Part shown: piece after piece, positions 54,501-62,343 of the stretch | Layout of the letters: the number at the start of each line of letters is the position of its first letter | Position numbering within the stretch: the first letter of the stretch is position 1 | From: Shinella zoogloeoides | Lineage (GTDB): Bacteria > Pseudomonadota > Alphaproteobacteria > Rhizobiales > Rhizobiaceae | Direction: 5' to 3' | Length of the DNA stretch: 64,000 bases | Assembly: GCF_020883495.1 (NCBI RefSeq) | Contig: NZ_CP086610.1 | Coordinates: 3,365,001 to 3,429,000 of the forward strand | Notes under the pieces: model-generated | What the model was told of the DNA's origin: nothing | The model's database searches: none | The model's input: only the letters and a program-made list of their open reading frames with translations | Translations under genes and position numbers: made by a program

Positions 54501-55072
54501 ATACGAACGCGGAATGGGAGAAGCTCTCGATTTTCCTGAACTTCCTGACGCCGAAACTGCCTGCTCCGGAGGAGCAGGATCTGTCGAAGGGCATTCTGGA
54601 GGCCATCGACATGGACAGCTACAGGGTCGAGGCGCAGGCGACGATGGCGATTGCGCTTCCCGATGCCGACGCGGAAATCGGCCCTGTGCCGTTGGGCGGA
54701 GGCGGTCGCAAGCCTGAGCCGGAATTGGACCTGCTCAGCAACATCCTCAAGACGTTCAACGAGATGTTCGGCAACATCGACTGGAAGGACGCCGACAAGA
54801 TCGGGAAGGTGATAGCTGAGGAGTTGCCCACGAAGGTCGCGGCCGACAAGGCCTATCAAAACGCGATGCAGAATTCGGACAAGCAGAACGCCCGCATCGA
54901 GCACGACAAGGCACTGGAGCGCGCGGTCATCGAACTGCTATCTGACCATACCGAGCTGTTCAAACAGTTCAGCGACAATCCATCTTTCAAGAAATGGCTT
55001 TCGGAGACGATTTTCGCGGCGACCTATGCCGACAAGGCGGCGCAGGCCGGTTCGGCTGCTACTCGCAGCTGA
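51518..55072 (+). CDS. hsdR: HNH nuclease domain fused to type I restriction subunit HsdR
   Basis: The 1184-aa protein starts at ATG 51518 (GGAGGGGG) and overlaps the HsdS end by 14 bases. Residues 15-65 are an HNH domain: CAVC (24-27), AHLIPW with His37, NLIALCANCHERAD with Cys56, Cys59 and His60. HsdR proper begins near residue 193 (MRQHTDTSEKGLETLIVRSL). It has a PD-(D/E)xK site (Asp333, then ATFELKNS with Glu347/Lys349), Walker A HSAGSGKS (495-502), DEAH (602-605) and FAFTATPKNKTLEIFG. The internal ATG 52094 is preceded by AGGAGG at perfect spacing, so both fused and shorter HsdR could be made. Confidence 0.9.
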   Translation: MPTSRPAIPIEIKRDVLFEARHHCAVCCTSLPLEYAHLIPWSKSQDHSLENLIALCANCHERADNEKWGVSYLQRYKKSPCIIARGDPPPMTAEQKMLVDLIVARDPDEMNQKERQRLVSMVAAYVGVPFGQIGISSVTQANSSRVRLEMPSDAARRLVAGFEAKDPMLEAFLSEAGLIRVDAGPSVQGGREMRQHTDTSEKGLETLIVRSLIDEAGYVAGASKDFDRDHAIDLAKLFDFLNATQPEAVEALGIGEDGPKRLQFLHRVQGEIAKRGVIDVLRNGVKHGPGSVELFFGTPTPGNTKAEELFAANVFSVTRQLHYSKDATKLSLDAALFINGLPVATFELKNSLTKQTVEDAIEQYKRDRDPKELLFQFGRCVVHFAVDDHEVRMCSHLKGKASWFLPFNKGWNDGAGNPPNPHGLKTDYLWKQVLTKRNLTDILENYAQVVEETDERGKKKPPKQIFPRFHQLDVVRKLLADAEGSGAGRRYLIQHSAGSGKSNSIAWLGHQLIGLETGGKPTFDTVIVVTDRRNLDKQIRDTIKQFAQVSSIVGAVTEGSQQLRTFLQQGKKIIITTVQKFPFILDEIGDGHRGRTFAIIIDEAHSSQGGRTSAKMNIALAANGAEEEDETVEDTINRLMEARKVLPNASYFAFTATPKNKTLEIFGTAVPEGGKVRHVPFHNYSMKQAIEEGFILDVLKHYTPVESYYRLMKTVEDDPQFDAKRAQKKLRRYVESHDHAIRKKAEIMVDHFHDQVMAHRKIGGAARAMVVTSGIHRAIQYFHAFGEYLKERKSPYQAIVAFSGEHEYGGQKVTEASLNGFPSNKIEELIQKDPYRFLIVADKFQTGYDEPLLHTMYVDKTLSGIKAVQTLSRLNRAHPQKHDTFVLDFMNDVDGIKASFEDYYRTTILSEETDPNKLHDLKARLDGYQVYSWERVEDLVALYLGGADRDKLDPILDACVAVYKADLDEDGQVDFKGKAKAFTRTYGFLAAILPYTNAEWEKLSIFLNFLTPKLPAPEEQDLSKGILEAIDMDSYRVEAQATMAIALPDADAEIGPVPLGGGGRKPEPELDLLSNILKTFNEMFGNIDWKDADKIGKVIAEELPTKVAADKAYQNAMQNSDKQNARIEHDKALERAVIELLSDHTELFKQFSDNPSFKKWLSETIFAATYADKAAQAGSAATRS
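52081..52096 (+). promoter_or_regulatory. Strong internal ribosome binding site within the HNH-hsdR gene
   Basis: AGGAGG (52081-52086) lies seven bases before the in-frame ATG 52094. That ATG corresponds to the normal HsdR N-terminus (MRQHTDTSEKGLE). This would allow translation of an HsdR lacking the HNH domain. It is probably the relic or working start of an originally separate hsdR. Confidence 0.65.
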
Positions 55073-55259
55073 ACCAGCGCATGGCGGTTTGGATCAGATG
55101 GTCATGATCCCCGCTAGTAGCCTCTTGGTAGAACGCATCGATCTCTTGCTGCGAGAGGCCCGCTTCTTTTGCGGCCCGTCGGCACAAGCCGAGGATCATA
55201 AACGCATTGCTGTCGTGTCCAGTCAGCTGGACTGTTATGTTTGGATACTTGGGGGGCAT
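55059..55259 (-). CDS. Small conserved protein of unknown function
   Basis: The 66-aa protein begins MPPKYPNITVQLTGHDSNAF and continues with ILGLCRRAAKEAGLSQQEID and ATSGDHDHLIQTAMRWF. It starts at ATG 55259 behind GAGGAG. I have seen this small family across bacterial mobile and accessory regions, without a known function. Its 3' end overlaps the hsdR end by 14 bases, convergently. It sits between the restriction operon and the phage lysis genes. Confidence 0.75.
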   Translation of the reverse strand: MPPKYPNITVQLTGHDSNAFMILGLCRRAAKEAGLSQQEIDAFYQEATSGDHDHLIQTAMRWFSCE

Positions 55260-55364
55260 TGATCGGCTCCTCCAGCGCAGTAGGTACAAAGCCTAGAGCG
55301 CTCATTTATTATTTATTATCAACAGGATAAGGCGATTTTGTTTGCGCTTTTTCCATTGCAGTGT

Positions 55365-55628
55365 TTATGGGCTTCGGCTGCGACAACTACGCGCCTGATC
55401 CCGCATGACGCTGTAATCGGCGATCATCTCGGCGATAGCCGACGCCTCCGGCAGCAGATTGAGCTCGTCGGCCGCGCGCGCCTGGAACTCACGGCTGTAC
55501 TCGATGACGGGAGGGCAGACGGTTGCGAGGCGCGGTTCAGAAGCGACCGTTGCGCAGCCGGTCAGCAAGCTCGTGGCGGTCGCGAGGACGGCGAGCCGCC
55601 GCATCCAGCATCCGGCGTTGAACATCAT
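55365..55628 (-). CDS. Rz1-like outer-membrane spanin lipoprotein
   Basis: The 87-aa protein starts at ATG 55628 (GGAGG site) and has a lipoprotein signal (MRRLAVLATATSLLTGC, lipobox LLTGC). A short, charged periplasmic part follows (VIEYSREFQARAADELNLLP). Its start lies inside the preceding Rz-like gene in another frame, overlapping by 92 bases. This is the classical embedded Rz/Rz1 architecture. It would link outer and inner membranes for the last step of phage lysis. Confidence 0.72.
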   Translation of the reverse strand: MMFNAGCWMRRLAVLATATSLLTGCATVASEPRLATVCPPVIEYSREFQARAADELNLLPEASAIAEMIADYSVMRDQARSCRSRSP

Positions 55629-55794
55629 TGGTTTCCTCCAATGTTTCGAGACGTTCGGCGAGGCGGCCCGTGCGTTCACCGGAGCGCCGGAGTGCGAACA
55701 GGAACAGGAGCACTGTGAGCGCGATGGCGCCGTAGCGGAGAGCCGTCCGGGCCCACGGGTTGGTGGCGAACCCAGCGAGGAGCGCACCAATCAT
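55537..55794 (-). CDS. Rz-like inner-membrane spanin
   Basis: The 85-aa protein has one transmembrane segment near the N-terminus (TALRYGAIALTVLLFLFALR) and a coiled-coil periplasmic region (GRLAERLETLEETNDVQRRM). The ATG at 55794 overlaps the stop of the peptidase gene by four bases. The topology, size and overlap with the lipoprotein gene fit an i-spanin. A small holin is a less likely alternative. Confidence 0.7.
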   Translation of the reverse strand: MIGALLAGFATNPWARTALRYGAIALTVLLFLFALRRSGERTGRLAERLETLEETNDVQRRMLDAAARRPRDRHELADRLRNGRF

Positions 55795-56465
55795 CGGCGG
55801 CCCCGCTTCCAATCGTCCAGCCGCGCGTAGATCGTGATCGCGATCCCGCCGAGCGCCACGGCGATGAACACCCAGCGGAGCGTGTCGAGGTACGGCACCA
55901 GCGGCAGGATGGCGGTCTGGGTCTCGGTCAGGACGCTGTGTGCGACCTCCACGCCGGCAGCGCCCAGCGTGGCGACACCGGCCGCCCCGCCACCCTTCAT
56001 GGTGCGGCTGTCGCCCAGCACTTCGCGCGCAGGCGGCGTTTCAGCCGCGAAGGCTGTCGCCCGGATTGGGAAGCACTCGCCCCACTGGCGAGCGGGCCCG
56101 AGATCGACATGGATGAATCCTGATCGCGGGTAGAATCCGAAGCCGAGGAACCCGACCTCCCGCGCTGCTGCCTCGAACGCCACCGGGTCATGGTTCGCCA
56201 TGGCGATGTCGAAGGCCGCGCCGTCGAGGTGCTTCGACCGGGTGGCGCCGCCCACGGCGCGGTTGTGCTCGGGGCTGCGATAGGCGGAACGCACGATCAG
56301 CGGTTTGCCCAACCGGTCGCGCAGCGCCTGCAGCCTGTCGAGCGCGGGCTCGTTGATGAGCAGCTTGCCGGTGCCCCGGCAGGCGATCTCCGCCGGGCTG
56401 AAGTTCGGCCAGCGCCAGGCGCTCTCCGGCACGTTGCGCCAGTGATCGTAGAAGGTCGTGGTCAT
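55791..56465 (-). CDS. Peptidase M15A-type endolysin with C-terminal membrane segment
   Basis: The 224-aa protein has the M15 zinc peptidase core: KPLIVRSAYRSPEHNRAVGG, KHLDGAAFDIAMANHDPVAF (His and Asp ligands) and GFIHVDLGPARQWG (second His). A glycine-rich linker leads to a C-terminal transmembrane helix (TLRWVFIAVALGGIAITIYA). It would cut peptide cross-links of the cell wall during lysis. GGAGG precedes ATG 56465. A terminator lies just upstream of the gene. Confidence 0.85.
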   Translation of the reverse strand: MTTTFYDHWRNVPESAWRWPNFSPAEIACRGTGKLLINEPALDRLQALRDRLGKPLIVRSAYRSPEHNRAVGGATRSKHLDGAAFDIAMANHDPVAFEAAAREVGFLGFGFYPRSGFIHVDLGPARQWGECFPIRATAFAAETPPAREVLGDSRTMKGGGAAGVATLGAAGVEVAHSVLTETQTAILPLVPYLDTLRWVFIAVALGGIAITIYARLDDWKRGRR

Positions 56466-56481
56466 GGGGTCCTCCGAAAAC

Positions 56482-56505
56482 GAAAAACCCGCCTCGAGGG
56501 CGGGT
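56482..56505 (-). terminator. Terminator between tail genes and the lysis cassette
   Basis: On the minus strand the stem ACCCGCC / GGCGGGT (loop CTCGA) is followed by TTTTTCGTTTT. It lies after the DUF6127 gene and before the endolysin gene, so tail transcripts may partly end here. Confidence 0.78.
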
Positions 56506-56538
56506 CATTGCGGGCTGATGAATGTGGATGGGGCGCGG

Positions 56539-56826
56539 CTACGGGCTGCCGCCGAAGATCTTGAGCTTGATCGCGATGCCGGCGAGCAGCGCCAGCATCA
56601 CGCCGGTGGTGATCATGCGGACGACCGTCTGCATGGCGGTGCGGCGCACGAGGCGGATGCAGTCGACCAGGGAGCGCAGATCGCGGATGTCGAGCGCGGC
56701 CTCGTCGCCGTCGAGCCCGACATCGGCCAGCGCGCGCTTCGCGCCTTCCTCGGCGGCGCGCGCCAGGATCGCCTCGAACTCGTGCTCGGGTATGCGGACG
56801 AAGCCCTCGGATCGGGGTGGGGTCAT
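56539..56826 (-). CDS. DUF6127-family phage protein
   Basis: The 95-aa protein begins MTPPRSEGFVRIPEHEFEAI and has a soluble helical part (LADVGLDGDEAALDIRDLRS). The C-terminal membrane segment is MQTVVRMITTGVMLALLAG. This small family regularly sits between the tail and lysis genes of alphaproteobacterial prophages. A holin-like or tail-assembly role is possible but not known. Confidence 0.72.
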   Translation of the reverse strand: MTPPRSEGFVRIPEHEFEAILARAAEEGAKRALADVGLDGDEAALDIRDLRSLVDCIRLVRRTAMQTVVRMITTGVMLALLAGIAIKLKIFGGSP

Positions 56827-56846
56827 TGAGATCCTCCCTCCGCCGC

Positions 56847-57923
56847 TCAGCCGACCTTGCAGCCCCAGAAGGACGTGTGGTCGGCGGCGAAATAGCCGTC
56901 CGCGACCCGGAAATATCCCTGCAGCTCCACGGTATCGCCCGCGGTGAGCGGCACCATGGTCTGCAGCCAGATCGCGGTGGCGAGCGAGACGTGGGTGGCG
57001 GAGATTTCGCCGAGGGAGCCGCGGATTTCCGTCGTGCCGTTCAGGACGAGCCGCCCGCGCATGCGGGCCGTGGCGCTGGCGTTGATCTTGTAGAGGAGCG
57101 TCGCGCCGAACAGGTAGGTGCCGTCGACGGGTGCCACGAAGTGGTTGTTCGCGGCGTCGAACGCCCCCTGATCGTTGTAGTCGGTGTTGTTCAGGCCGAT
57201 CTTCGTCCAGGTCCCCACGCCCACGTAGTTGTCGTAGTTGGTCCAGGCCTTGAACCGCGGCAGCCGGGGCTGATCGACGATGCCGGTGGCGTTGTCGACG
57301 CTGAGGCCATCGAAGAAGGTGCTGCCGTCGGCCGAGACCGCGAGGCGGAACCGGTCGGAGCCGAACAACCCCACCAGCGCCTTGGTCACGAAGCCGGTCT
57401 GCAGCGTCAGGCCGAGATCGTCGCCTGCCGCCTCCTTGTTCATGGTGTAGAACAGGTCGCCGGTGCCGCCCTCGGCCACGGTCTTCGCCGTCCAGAGCGC
57501 GGCGTTCAGCTTGGCCGAGAACGGGTTCGAGGTGTCCGCTGTGGTGCCAAGCCCCAGCAGCGCGAGGTTCTGCAACGCAGCCGGTGTCGTCCCAACCCAG
57601 CCCGCGCCGTCGTAGACCAGGAGCAGTCCCTGGTCCTCGACCCACGCGCGCCAGCCGGTGCGTGGCGGCAGGCGAAGCCAGGCGCCATCGGTCCAGAGCG
57701 CGACGTTCAGGTCCCACCCCGCCCAGTCGCCGGTTGCGCCCGAGGCGACGATGTAGCGGTCGCCATCGGCTGGCGAACCAGGCGGCGCAGTCAGGTCCCG
57801 GTCGAGAACGGAGAGCTGGACAAGCCCGTCGAGCAGCCGCAGCGCCTCGTTGTGGGTGACGTGTTTCTGGGCCTGCGCCGCGAGGATGTAGGGCAGCAGG
57901 AGATGGGTCGTGGCGTCGGACAT
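56847..57923 (-). CDS. DUF2793 phage tail-associated protein
   Basis: The 358-aa protein starts at ATG 57923 with the conserved DUF2793 domain (LLLPYILAAQAQKHVTHNEA, then LDRDLTAPPGSPADGDRYIV). The variable, beta-rich C-terminus (about 190-358) includes VDGTYLFGATLLYKI. Such proteins are putative tail-fibre or head-decoration components of alphaproteobacterial phages. The C-terminal C1q/TNF-like beta fold suggests receptor binding. It follows the large tail protein by 10 bases. Confidence 0.82.
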   Translation of the reverse strand: MSDATTHLLLPYILAAQAQKHVTHNEALRLLDGLVQLSVLDRDLTAPPGSPADGDRYIVASGATGDWAGWDLNVALWTDGAWLRLPPRTGWRAWVEDQGLLLVYDGAGWVGTTPAALQNLALLGLGTTADTSNPFSAKLNAALWTAKTVAEGGTGDLFYTMNKEAAGDDLGLTLQTGFVTKALVGLFGSDRFRLAVSADGSTFFDGLSVDNATGIVDQPRLPRFKAWTNYDNYVGVGTWTKIGLNNTDYNDQGAFDAANNHFVAPVDGTYLFGATLLYKINASATARMRGRLVLNGTTEIRGSLGEISATHVSLATAIWLQTMVPLTAGDTVELQGYFRVADGYFAADHTSFWGCKVG

Positions 57924-57933
57924 GGGATGGCCT

Positions 57934-60900
57934 TCAGAACAAGAGCGTGACGGTTTTCGGTGAGCCCTGCCCGACGAGGGCGGAGAGCTGGAAGATGCGG
58001 ATGTCGAGCGTGTCGCCGGGGGCGAGCGGCGCACCACAATCGGCGCTCTGCTGGGCGGCGGTGTAGACCGCGCTGGTGGTGGCGGTGCTCAGCACCCGCT
58101 TCACGGTGGCGCCGTCGAGGATCTCGACCTCGTAGGCTTCCAGTTCCTCGCCGAGCGGCACCTCGAGTCCGCCCCAGCTGTCGGCCGCGAGCGCGCGGGA
58201 CCGGCGCGTCCAGCGGATCGTCAGATCGCCGGGCGTGCGCGGCGTGCGCCACGGCTGCTCGACATGGGCGACGGAGAACGGCCGCAGCCCGATGCCTTCG
58301 GGCGTGAAGGCCTGCGCCACATATGTCTCGTCGCTGACCGGGCGGCTCGCGGGGCCCATGCGCCAGTTCCACGGAATGCCGAGATCGGCTTCGGCGATCG
58401 GCAGGGACGCAAGGCTGTCGTCCAGCACCACGACCCGAGCGCCTGTCGGAGCCGGGTTGCCCATCGCGCCCTCGGTGCCGCGCTGACCGCGCAGGAGCCG
58501 CGTCAATCTATACCGGCCAGGCGCCAGCAATTCGACCGCGCCCGCCTGGACGATCTCCCAGGTGCCGGACGTGCTCTCAATGGCGAGCGCATTTGCCCCT
58601 CCGAACAGTGTCAGGTCCGTGACGCTTTCGAGAGTGCCGGTCAGCAGATCGACCACCAGCGCATTGCCAAGATCGAAGCGCGACGTAGGGCCCGGGTAGA
58701 AGTCCGAGACCAGCGCGCCGATCCGGGCGCGGCTGCCGAACGTGGTCAGCAGTTCGAACCCGTCCGTCGACGGGCTGCGGAACACCGCCATCTCGCCCGG
58801 CCAGGGAACCGCGTGCGCCGCGACCAGCGGCCGATGTGCGGGCTGGTCCTCGGTCAGCTGCGGCAGGTCCATCAGCACTGCTTCCGGCGCGCCGAACACC
58901 ACGGCGCGCGTAAGTGACGCCGCCCGCGGATCGCCGGGCGGCAGGTCGTAGGTCGCCCGGTCCTGGCGGACCGCCTCGATGCCGCGCGCCTCGGCGTCGG
59001 CGATGGAGACGAGCCGCAGATCGACCAGCCGCCCGTTATGCTCCAGCCGGATCGCGTCGGCCGGATCGAGCGCGAGGCGCGAAGGCGGCAGACGGAACGC
59101 CGCCGTCTCGCGCCCCACCCACGCCTCCATCAATGCGCGGCGGCAGCGCCGCTCGGCCTCCTCGGGCGGAACGGCCATCGGGAAGGACTCGGAGGCGATG
59201 CGCGTCGTGTCCACGGTGATGCGCCGGGCCTCGACGAGGGCCGCGTCGTAGTCCTCGTCGGCGCGGGCGACCTGCCACTTCAGGGCCTGCGGCAGCTCCG
59301 TCTCCTGTCCGCGCGTCAGCTCCAGCACGTCGCCCTCTCGGGCCGCCACCAGATCGTCGGGCGCGAGGGTCGCGACAGAGGCCCGGCCACGCATGATGAA
59401 ACGGATCACGCCCTCGGTCTCCACGGCGTCGAAGCCGAAGTGGCGCGACAGCGTGGTGATCGACGCGCGCGGACTCTCCAGCGCCGTGATGGCGTAGCCC
59501 TCGACCGCGCCCCAGAGGCCGATGACGTCGATCCGCGCCTCGGGCAGCCCGGCGCGCAGGCAGAGGTGCCGCACGAGCGCCGCCAAAGACACCGCGCCAA
59601 GCCGTCCGGTCAGCCAATGCCCCAGTCGCCAGTTCGCCCCGTCCGTCCAGACATCGGTGAGCGCCGGAAAGAAGGGATAGGGTCGCGCGTCCCATGTCCA
59701 GGCGGCGCATTCCGGGACATGCACCATCCGGCCGCCGTAGACCGAGGACACAGGGTTGTTCCCGGTCTCGCCCCACCAGAGGTACGTCGCCTCGAGATAG
59801 GCGCGCTGGATCGCGTCGTCGCGCCAGCCCCGCGAGAAATGCGGCGTGAAGCTCTCCGACGACTTCGGGTCGAAGAAGACATTGGGCTGGTTGGTGCCCC
59901 GATCGATGGCCGGGCAGCCGAGCTCGGTGAACCAGACCGGCTTCGACTCCGGCGTCCATGCCGTCGCCGTCCCGCTCTCCACGCCACCGGGGCGGTCATA
60001 GTGCGGGTTCGACCACCAGCCGCGCAGGTCCTTGTAGCGGAAGACCCACGGCTTGCTGGCCGCACCATCGGTGATCGGGGTGCGCACCTGCGCGGAGCGG
60101 TCCGCTGCGCTGGCGTAGAACCAGTCGAAGCCTTCGCCGCCGACGATGTTCCCCTGCAGATAGGCCCGGTCGTAGATCGCGGGCCAGCCCTCTTGCGCGT
60201 CGAGATGCTCGAACCCGTCGCGCCAGTCCGAGAGCGGCATATAGTTGTCGATCCCGACGAAATCGATCTCCGGATCGGCCCAGAGCGGATCAAGGTGGAA
60301 GAACACGTCACCGCTGCCGTCGCCCGGCTGGTGGCCGAAGTACTCCGACCAGTCGGCCGCATAGCCGATCTTCGTTCCGGACCCGAGGATTGAGCGCACA
60401 TCCGCGAGGAGGTCCCGATAGGCCTGTACCGCCGGATAGGTGGTTGCGCCCGAGCGGATGGTGGTCAGCCCTGGCATCTCGGTCCCGATCAGAAAGGCAT
60501 CGACCCCGCCCGCTGCCGCGCAGAGATGGGCGTAGTGCAGCACCATTCGGCGCAGGCCCCAGTCGCCGGGCGTGCCTGTCCACGAAACCGACTGACCCGA
60601 GACGCTGAAGCTCGCGGGCGTGGCTGCGCCGAACAGCGCCGCGACCTGGCTTGCGGCCGTGGCGGTCTTGTCCACGGTCCCGGCGTAACCTGCGGCCGGA
60701 GAACAGGTGATCCGCCCCCGCCAGGGGAATGCGGGCTGGCCCGTCTCGGCGGCATTGTCGGAATAGGGGTTCGGCAGCGTGTTGCCGGGCGGCACGTCCA
60801 TCAGGATGAACGGATAGAAGGTCACCCGCAGCCCGCGCGCCTTCATCTCCTGGATGGCCTGCACCACCGCGAAGTCGGACGGCGTGCCACCATAGACCGG

Positions 60901-61899
60901 GCGGTCCTGGTCGTCACGGCTGACGAGAAAGGCGTTGGTGCGGCTGACGCCGTTCACCGACCAGCTGGCGGGCGTGGTCGACTTGGCCGACACCTCGACA
61001 CCCGGCCGCACTTTACAGGAGCCCGCGCGCAGGTCGTCGCCGAACCACGCCACCACAAGGCTCACGCTCTCGACCGCCGGGGCCATCGCCTGCAGCCGGT
61101 CGAGCGCCTCCACCATGTCGGTGGAGTCCGCCAGAGCGTTCAGGTTCTCGGGCGCCGTCGCGCCGCCATCGGTCTTTCGGATCGCCTGCGTGGCATAGGT
61201 GAACTCGCCCGAGGCCGGGATCATGGTGACGGCCTGCACCAGCCCCTCGGCGGTGTCGGGATCGGCGAGCGGGCGGAACACCTCGAAGGACAGCTGCGGC
61301 AAGCGGTTGCCGTAGGTCGAGAGCGCCAGTTCCTCGAAGACGACATAGGCGGTGCCGCGATAGGCGGGTGTGCTGGCCGCGCCCATCTTCGCCGAAATGA
61401 ACGGATCGGCCGCCTGCGTCTCGTCGCCCGGATACCAGCGCCAGGTGACGCTGGAGAGGTCCATCGGCTTGCCGTCGGCCCAGATGCGGCCGATGCCGGT
61501 GATCGGGCCCTCGCACAAGGCCACCGCGAAGCTCGCGTAATACAGATACTCGGTCGTCTTGACCTTGCCGCCCCCGCCGCCCTTGCCGCCGCCCTGCGTG
61601 GTGGTCTTGGTCTCCTCGCGGAAATCGGTCGCCCAGATGATGTTGCCGCCCAGCCGCATCCGGCCATAGAGCCGCGGGATGACCGCGCCTTCTGTAGCGG
61701 AGGTGATGCGCAGCGTGTCGAGCCGCGCGCCCTCGATGCGCTGCGTCGGCGCCAGCGACGAGATGATCCAGCTGTCGACGACCGAGCCGATGCTGGAGCC
61801 GATGAAGCCGCCGATCGTCGCGGCGCTGACGCCGAGGATCGCGCCGCCGATCGAACCGCCAATGGCGGCGCCGGCCGCGCCGAGAACGAGGGTGGCCAT
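57934..61899 (-). CDS. Large GTA-type phage tail/host-recognition protein (TIM-barrel-like)
   Basis: The 1321-aa protein starts with a hydrophobic glycine-rich segment (LVLGAAGAAIGGSIGGAILG, residues 3-45). It holds a Gly-rich loop (GGGKGGGGGKVKTTEYLYYA), a glycoside-hydrolase-like GTA TIM-barrel domain (about 440-740; FLIGTEMPGLTTIRSG, FVGIDNYMPLSDWRDGF) and a phage-tail-3-like region, then a C-terminal baseplate-type domain. This is the layout of the Rhodobacter capsulatus GTA gp15 family, a tail-tip protein. It is preceded by NlpC/P60 and DUF2163 genes, the normal GTA order. Confidence 0.88.
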   Translation of the reverse strand: MATLVLGAAGAAIGGSIGGAILGVSAATIGGFIGSSIGSVVDSWIISSLAPTQRIEGARLDTLRITSATEGAVIPRLYGRMRLGGNIIWATDFREETKTTTQGGGKGGGGGKVKTTEYLYYASFAVALCEGPITGIGRIWADGKPMDLSSVTWRWYPGDETQAADPFISAKMGAASTPAYRGTAYVVFEELALSTYGNRLPQLSFEVFRPLADPDTAEGLVQAVTMIPASGEFTYATQAIRKTDGGATAPENLNALADSTDMVEALDRLQAMAPAVESVSLVVAWFGDDLRAGSCKVRPGVEVSAKSTTPASWSVNGVSRTNAFLVSRDDQDRPVYGGTPSDFAVVQAIQEMKARGLRVTFYPFILMDVPPGNTLPNPYSDNAAETGQPAFPWRGRITCSPAAGYAGTVDKTATAASQVAALFGAATPASFSVSGQSVSWTGTPGDWGLRRMVLHYAHLCAAAGGVDAFLIGTEMPGLTTIRSGATTYPAVQAYRDLLADVRSILGSGTKIGYAADWSEYFGHQPGDGSGDVFFHLDPLWADPEIDFVGIDNYMPLSDWRDGFEHLDAQEGWPAIYDRAYLQGNIVGGEGFDWFYASAADRSAQVRTPITDGAASKPWVFRYKDLRGWWSNPHYDRPGGVESGTATAWTPESKPVWFTELGCPAIDRGTNQPNVFFDPKSSESFTPHFSRGWRDDAIQRAYLEATYLWWGETGNNPVSSVYGGRMVHVPECAAWTWDARPYPFFPALTDVWTDGANWRLGHWLTGRLGAVSLAALVRHLCLRAGLPEARIDVIGLWGAVEGYAITALESPRASITTLSRHFGFDAVETEGVIRFIMRGRASVATLAPDDLVAAREGDVLELTRGQETELPQALKWQVARADEDYDAALVEARRITVDTTRIASESFPMAVPPEEAERRCRRALMEAWVGRETAAFRLPPSRLALDPADAIRLEHNGRLVDLRLVSIADAEARGIEAVRQDRATYDLPPGDPRAASLTRAVVFGAPEAVLMDLPQLTEDQPAHRPLVAAHAVPWPGEMAVFRSPSTDGFELLTTFGSRARIGALVSDFYPGPTSRFDLGNALVVDLLTGTLESVTDLTLFGGANALAIESTSGTWEIVQAGAVELLAPGRYRLTRLLRGQRGTEGAMGNPAPTGARVVVLDDSLASLPIAEADLGIPWNWRMGPASRPVSDETYVAQAFTPEGIGLRPFSVAHVEQPWRTPRTPGDLTIRWTRRSRALAADSWGGLEVPLGEELEAYEVEILDGATVKRVLSTATTSAVYTAAQQSADCGAPLAPGDTLDIRIFQLSALVGQGSPKTVTLLF

Positions 61900-61908
61900 G
61901 TTCGGGTC

Positions 61909-62343
61909 TCAGCGTTGCGGGAACAGGAAGGCGAAGGCGATGCGCCGCCGCCAGGATGGGGTGAGCGGTTCCTCGATCACGCCGAGCCGCTCGTAGGCGT
62001 GGAGGAAGGAGTCGGGGCTCGTCAGTATCCCGACATGCTTGGCGATGGCCCGGGGCTTCATGCGGAAGAGGACCAGCGTGCCCGGGCCGGACTCTACGGG
62101 AGGCGCCTCGATCATCATGCGCCGCGCGCCCTCGGCCAGAACCTCGCGCGGCCCGGTCTCGCCCCAGTCCCGGCTGTAGGGCGGGATCGGGAACGGCTCG
62201 GGGCCGACGACCTCGCGCCAGACGCCCCGCGCCAGCCCGAGGCAATCGCAGCCGACACCGCGCAGGCTGGCCTGATCATGATACGGCGTTCCGAGCCAGG
62301 ACCGCGCAATGGTGATGACGTGCTGGGGATCAGCGGCGTTCAC
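61909..62343 (-). CDS. NlpC/P60-family tail peptidase (GTA gp14-like)
   Basis: The 144-aa protein has the catalytic cysteine in GVGCDCLGLARGVWREV, the histidine in AIAKHVGILTSPDSFLHAY and the P60 beta-barrel core. It is a cell-wall peptidase on the tail tip that helps DNA cross the peptidoglycan. The start overlaps the DUF2163 stop by four bases. Confidence 0.88.
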   Translation of the reverse strand: MNAADPQHVITIARSWLGTPYHDQASLRGVGCDCLGLARGVWREVVGPEPFPIPPYSRDWGETGPREVLAEGARRMMIEAPPVESGPGTLVLFRMKPRAIAKHVGILTSPDSFLHAYERLGVIEEPLTPSWRRRIAFAFLFPQR

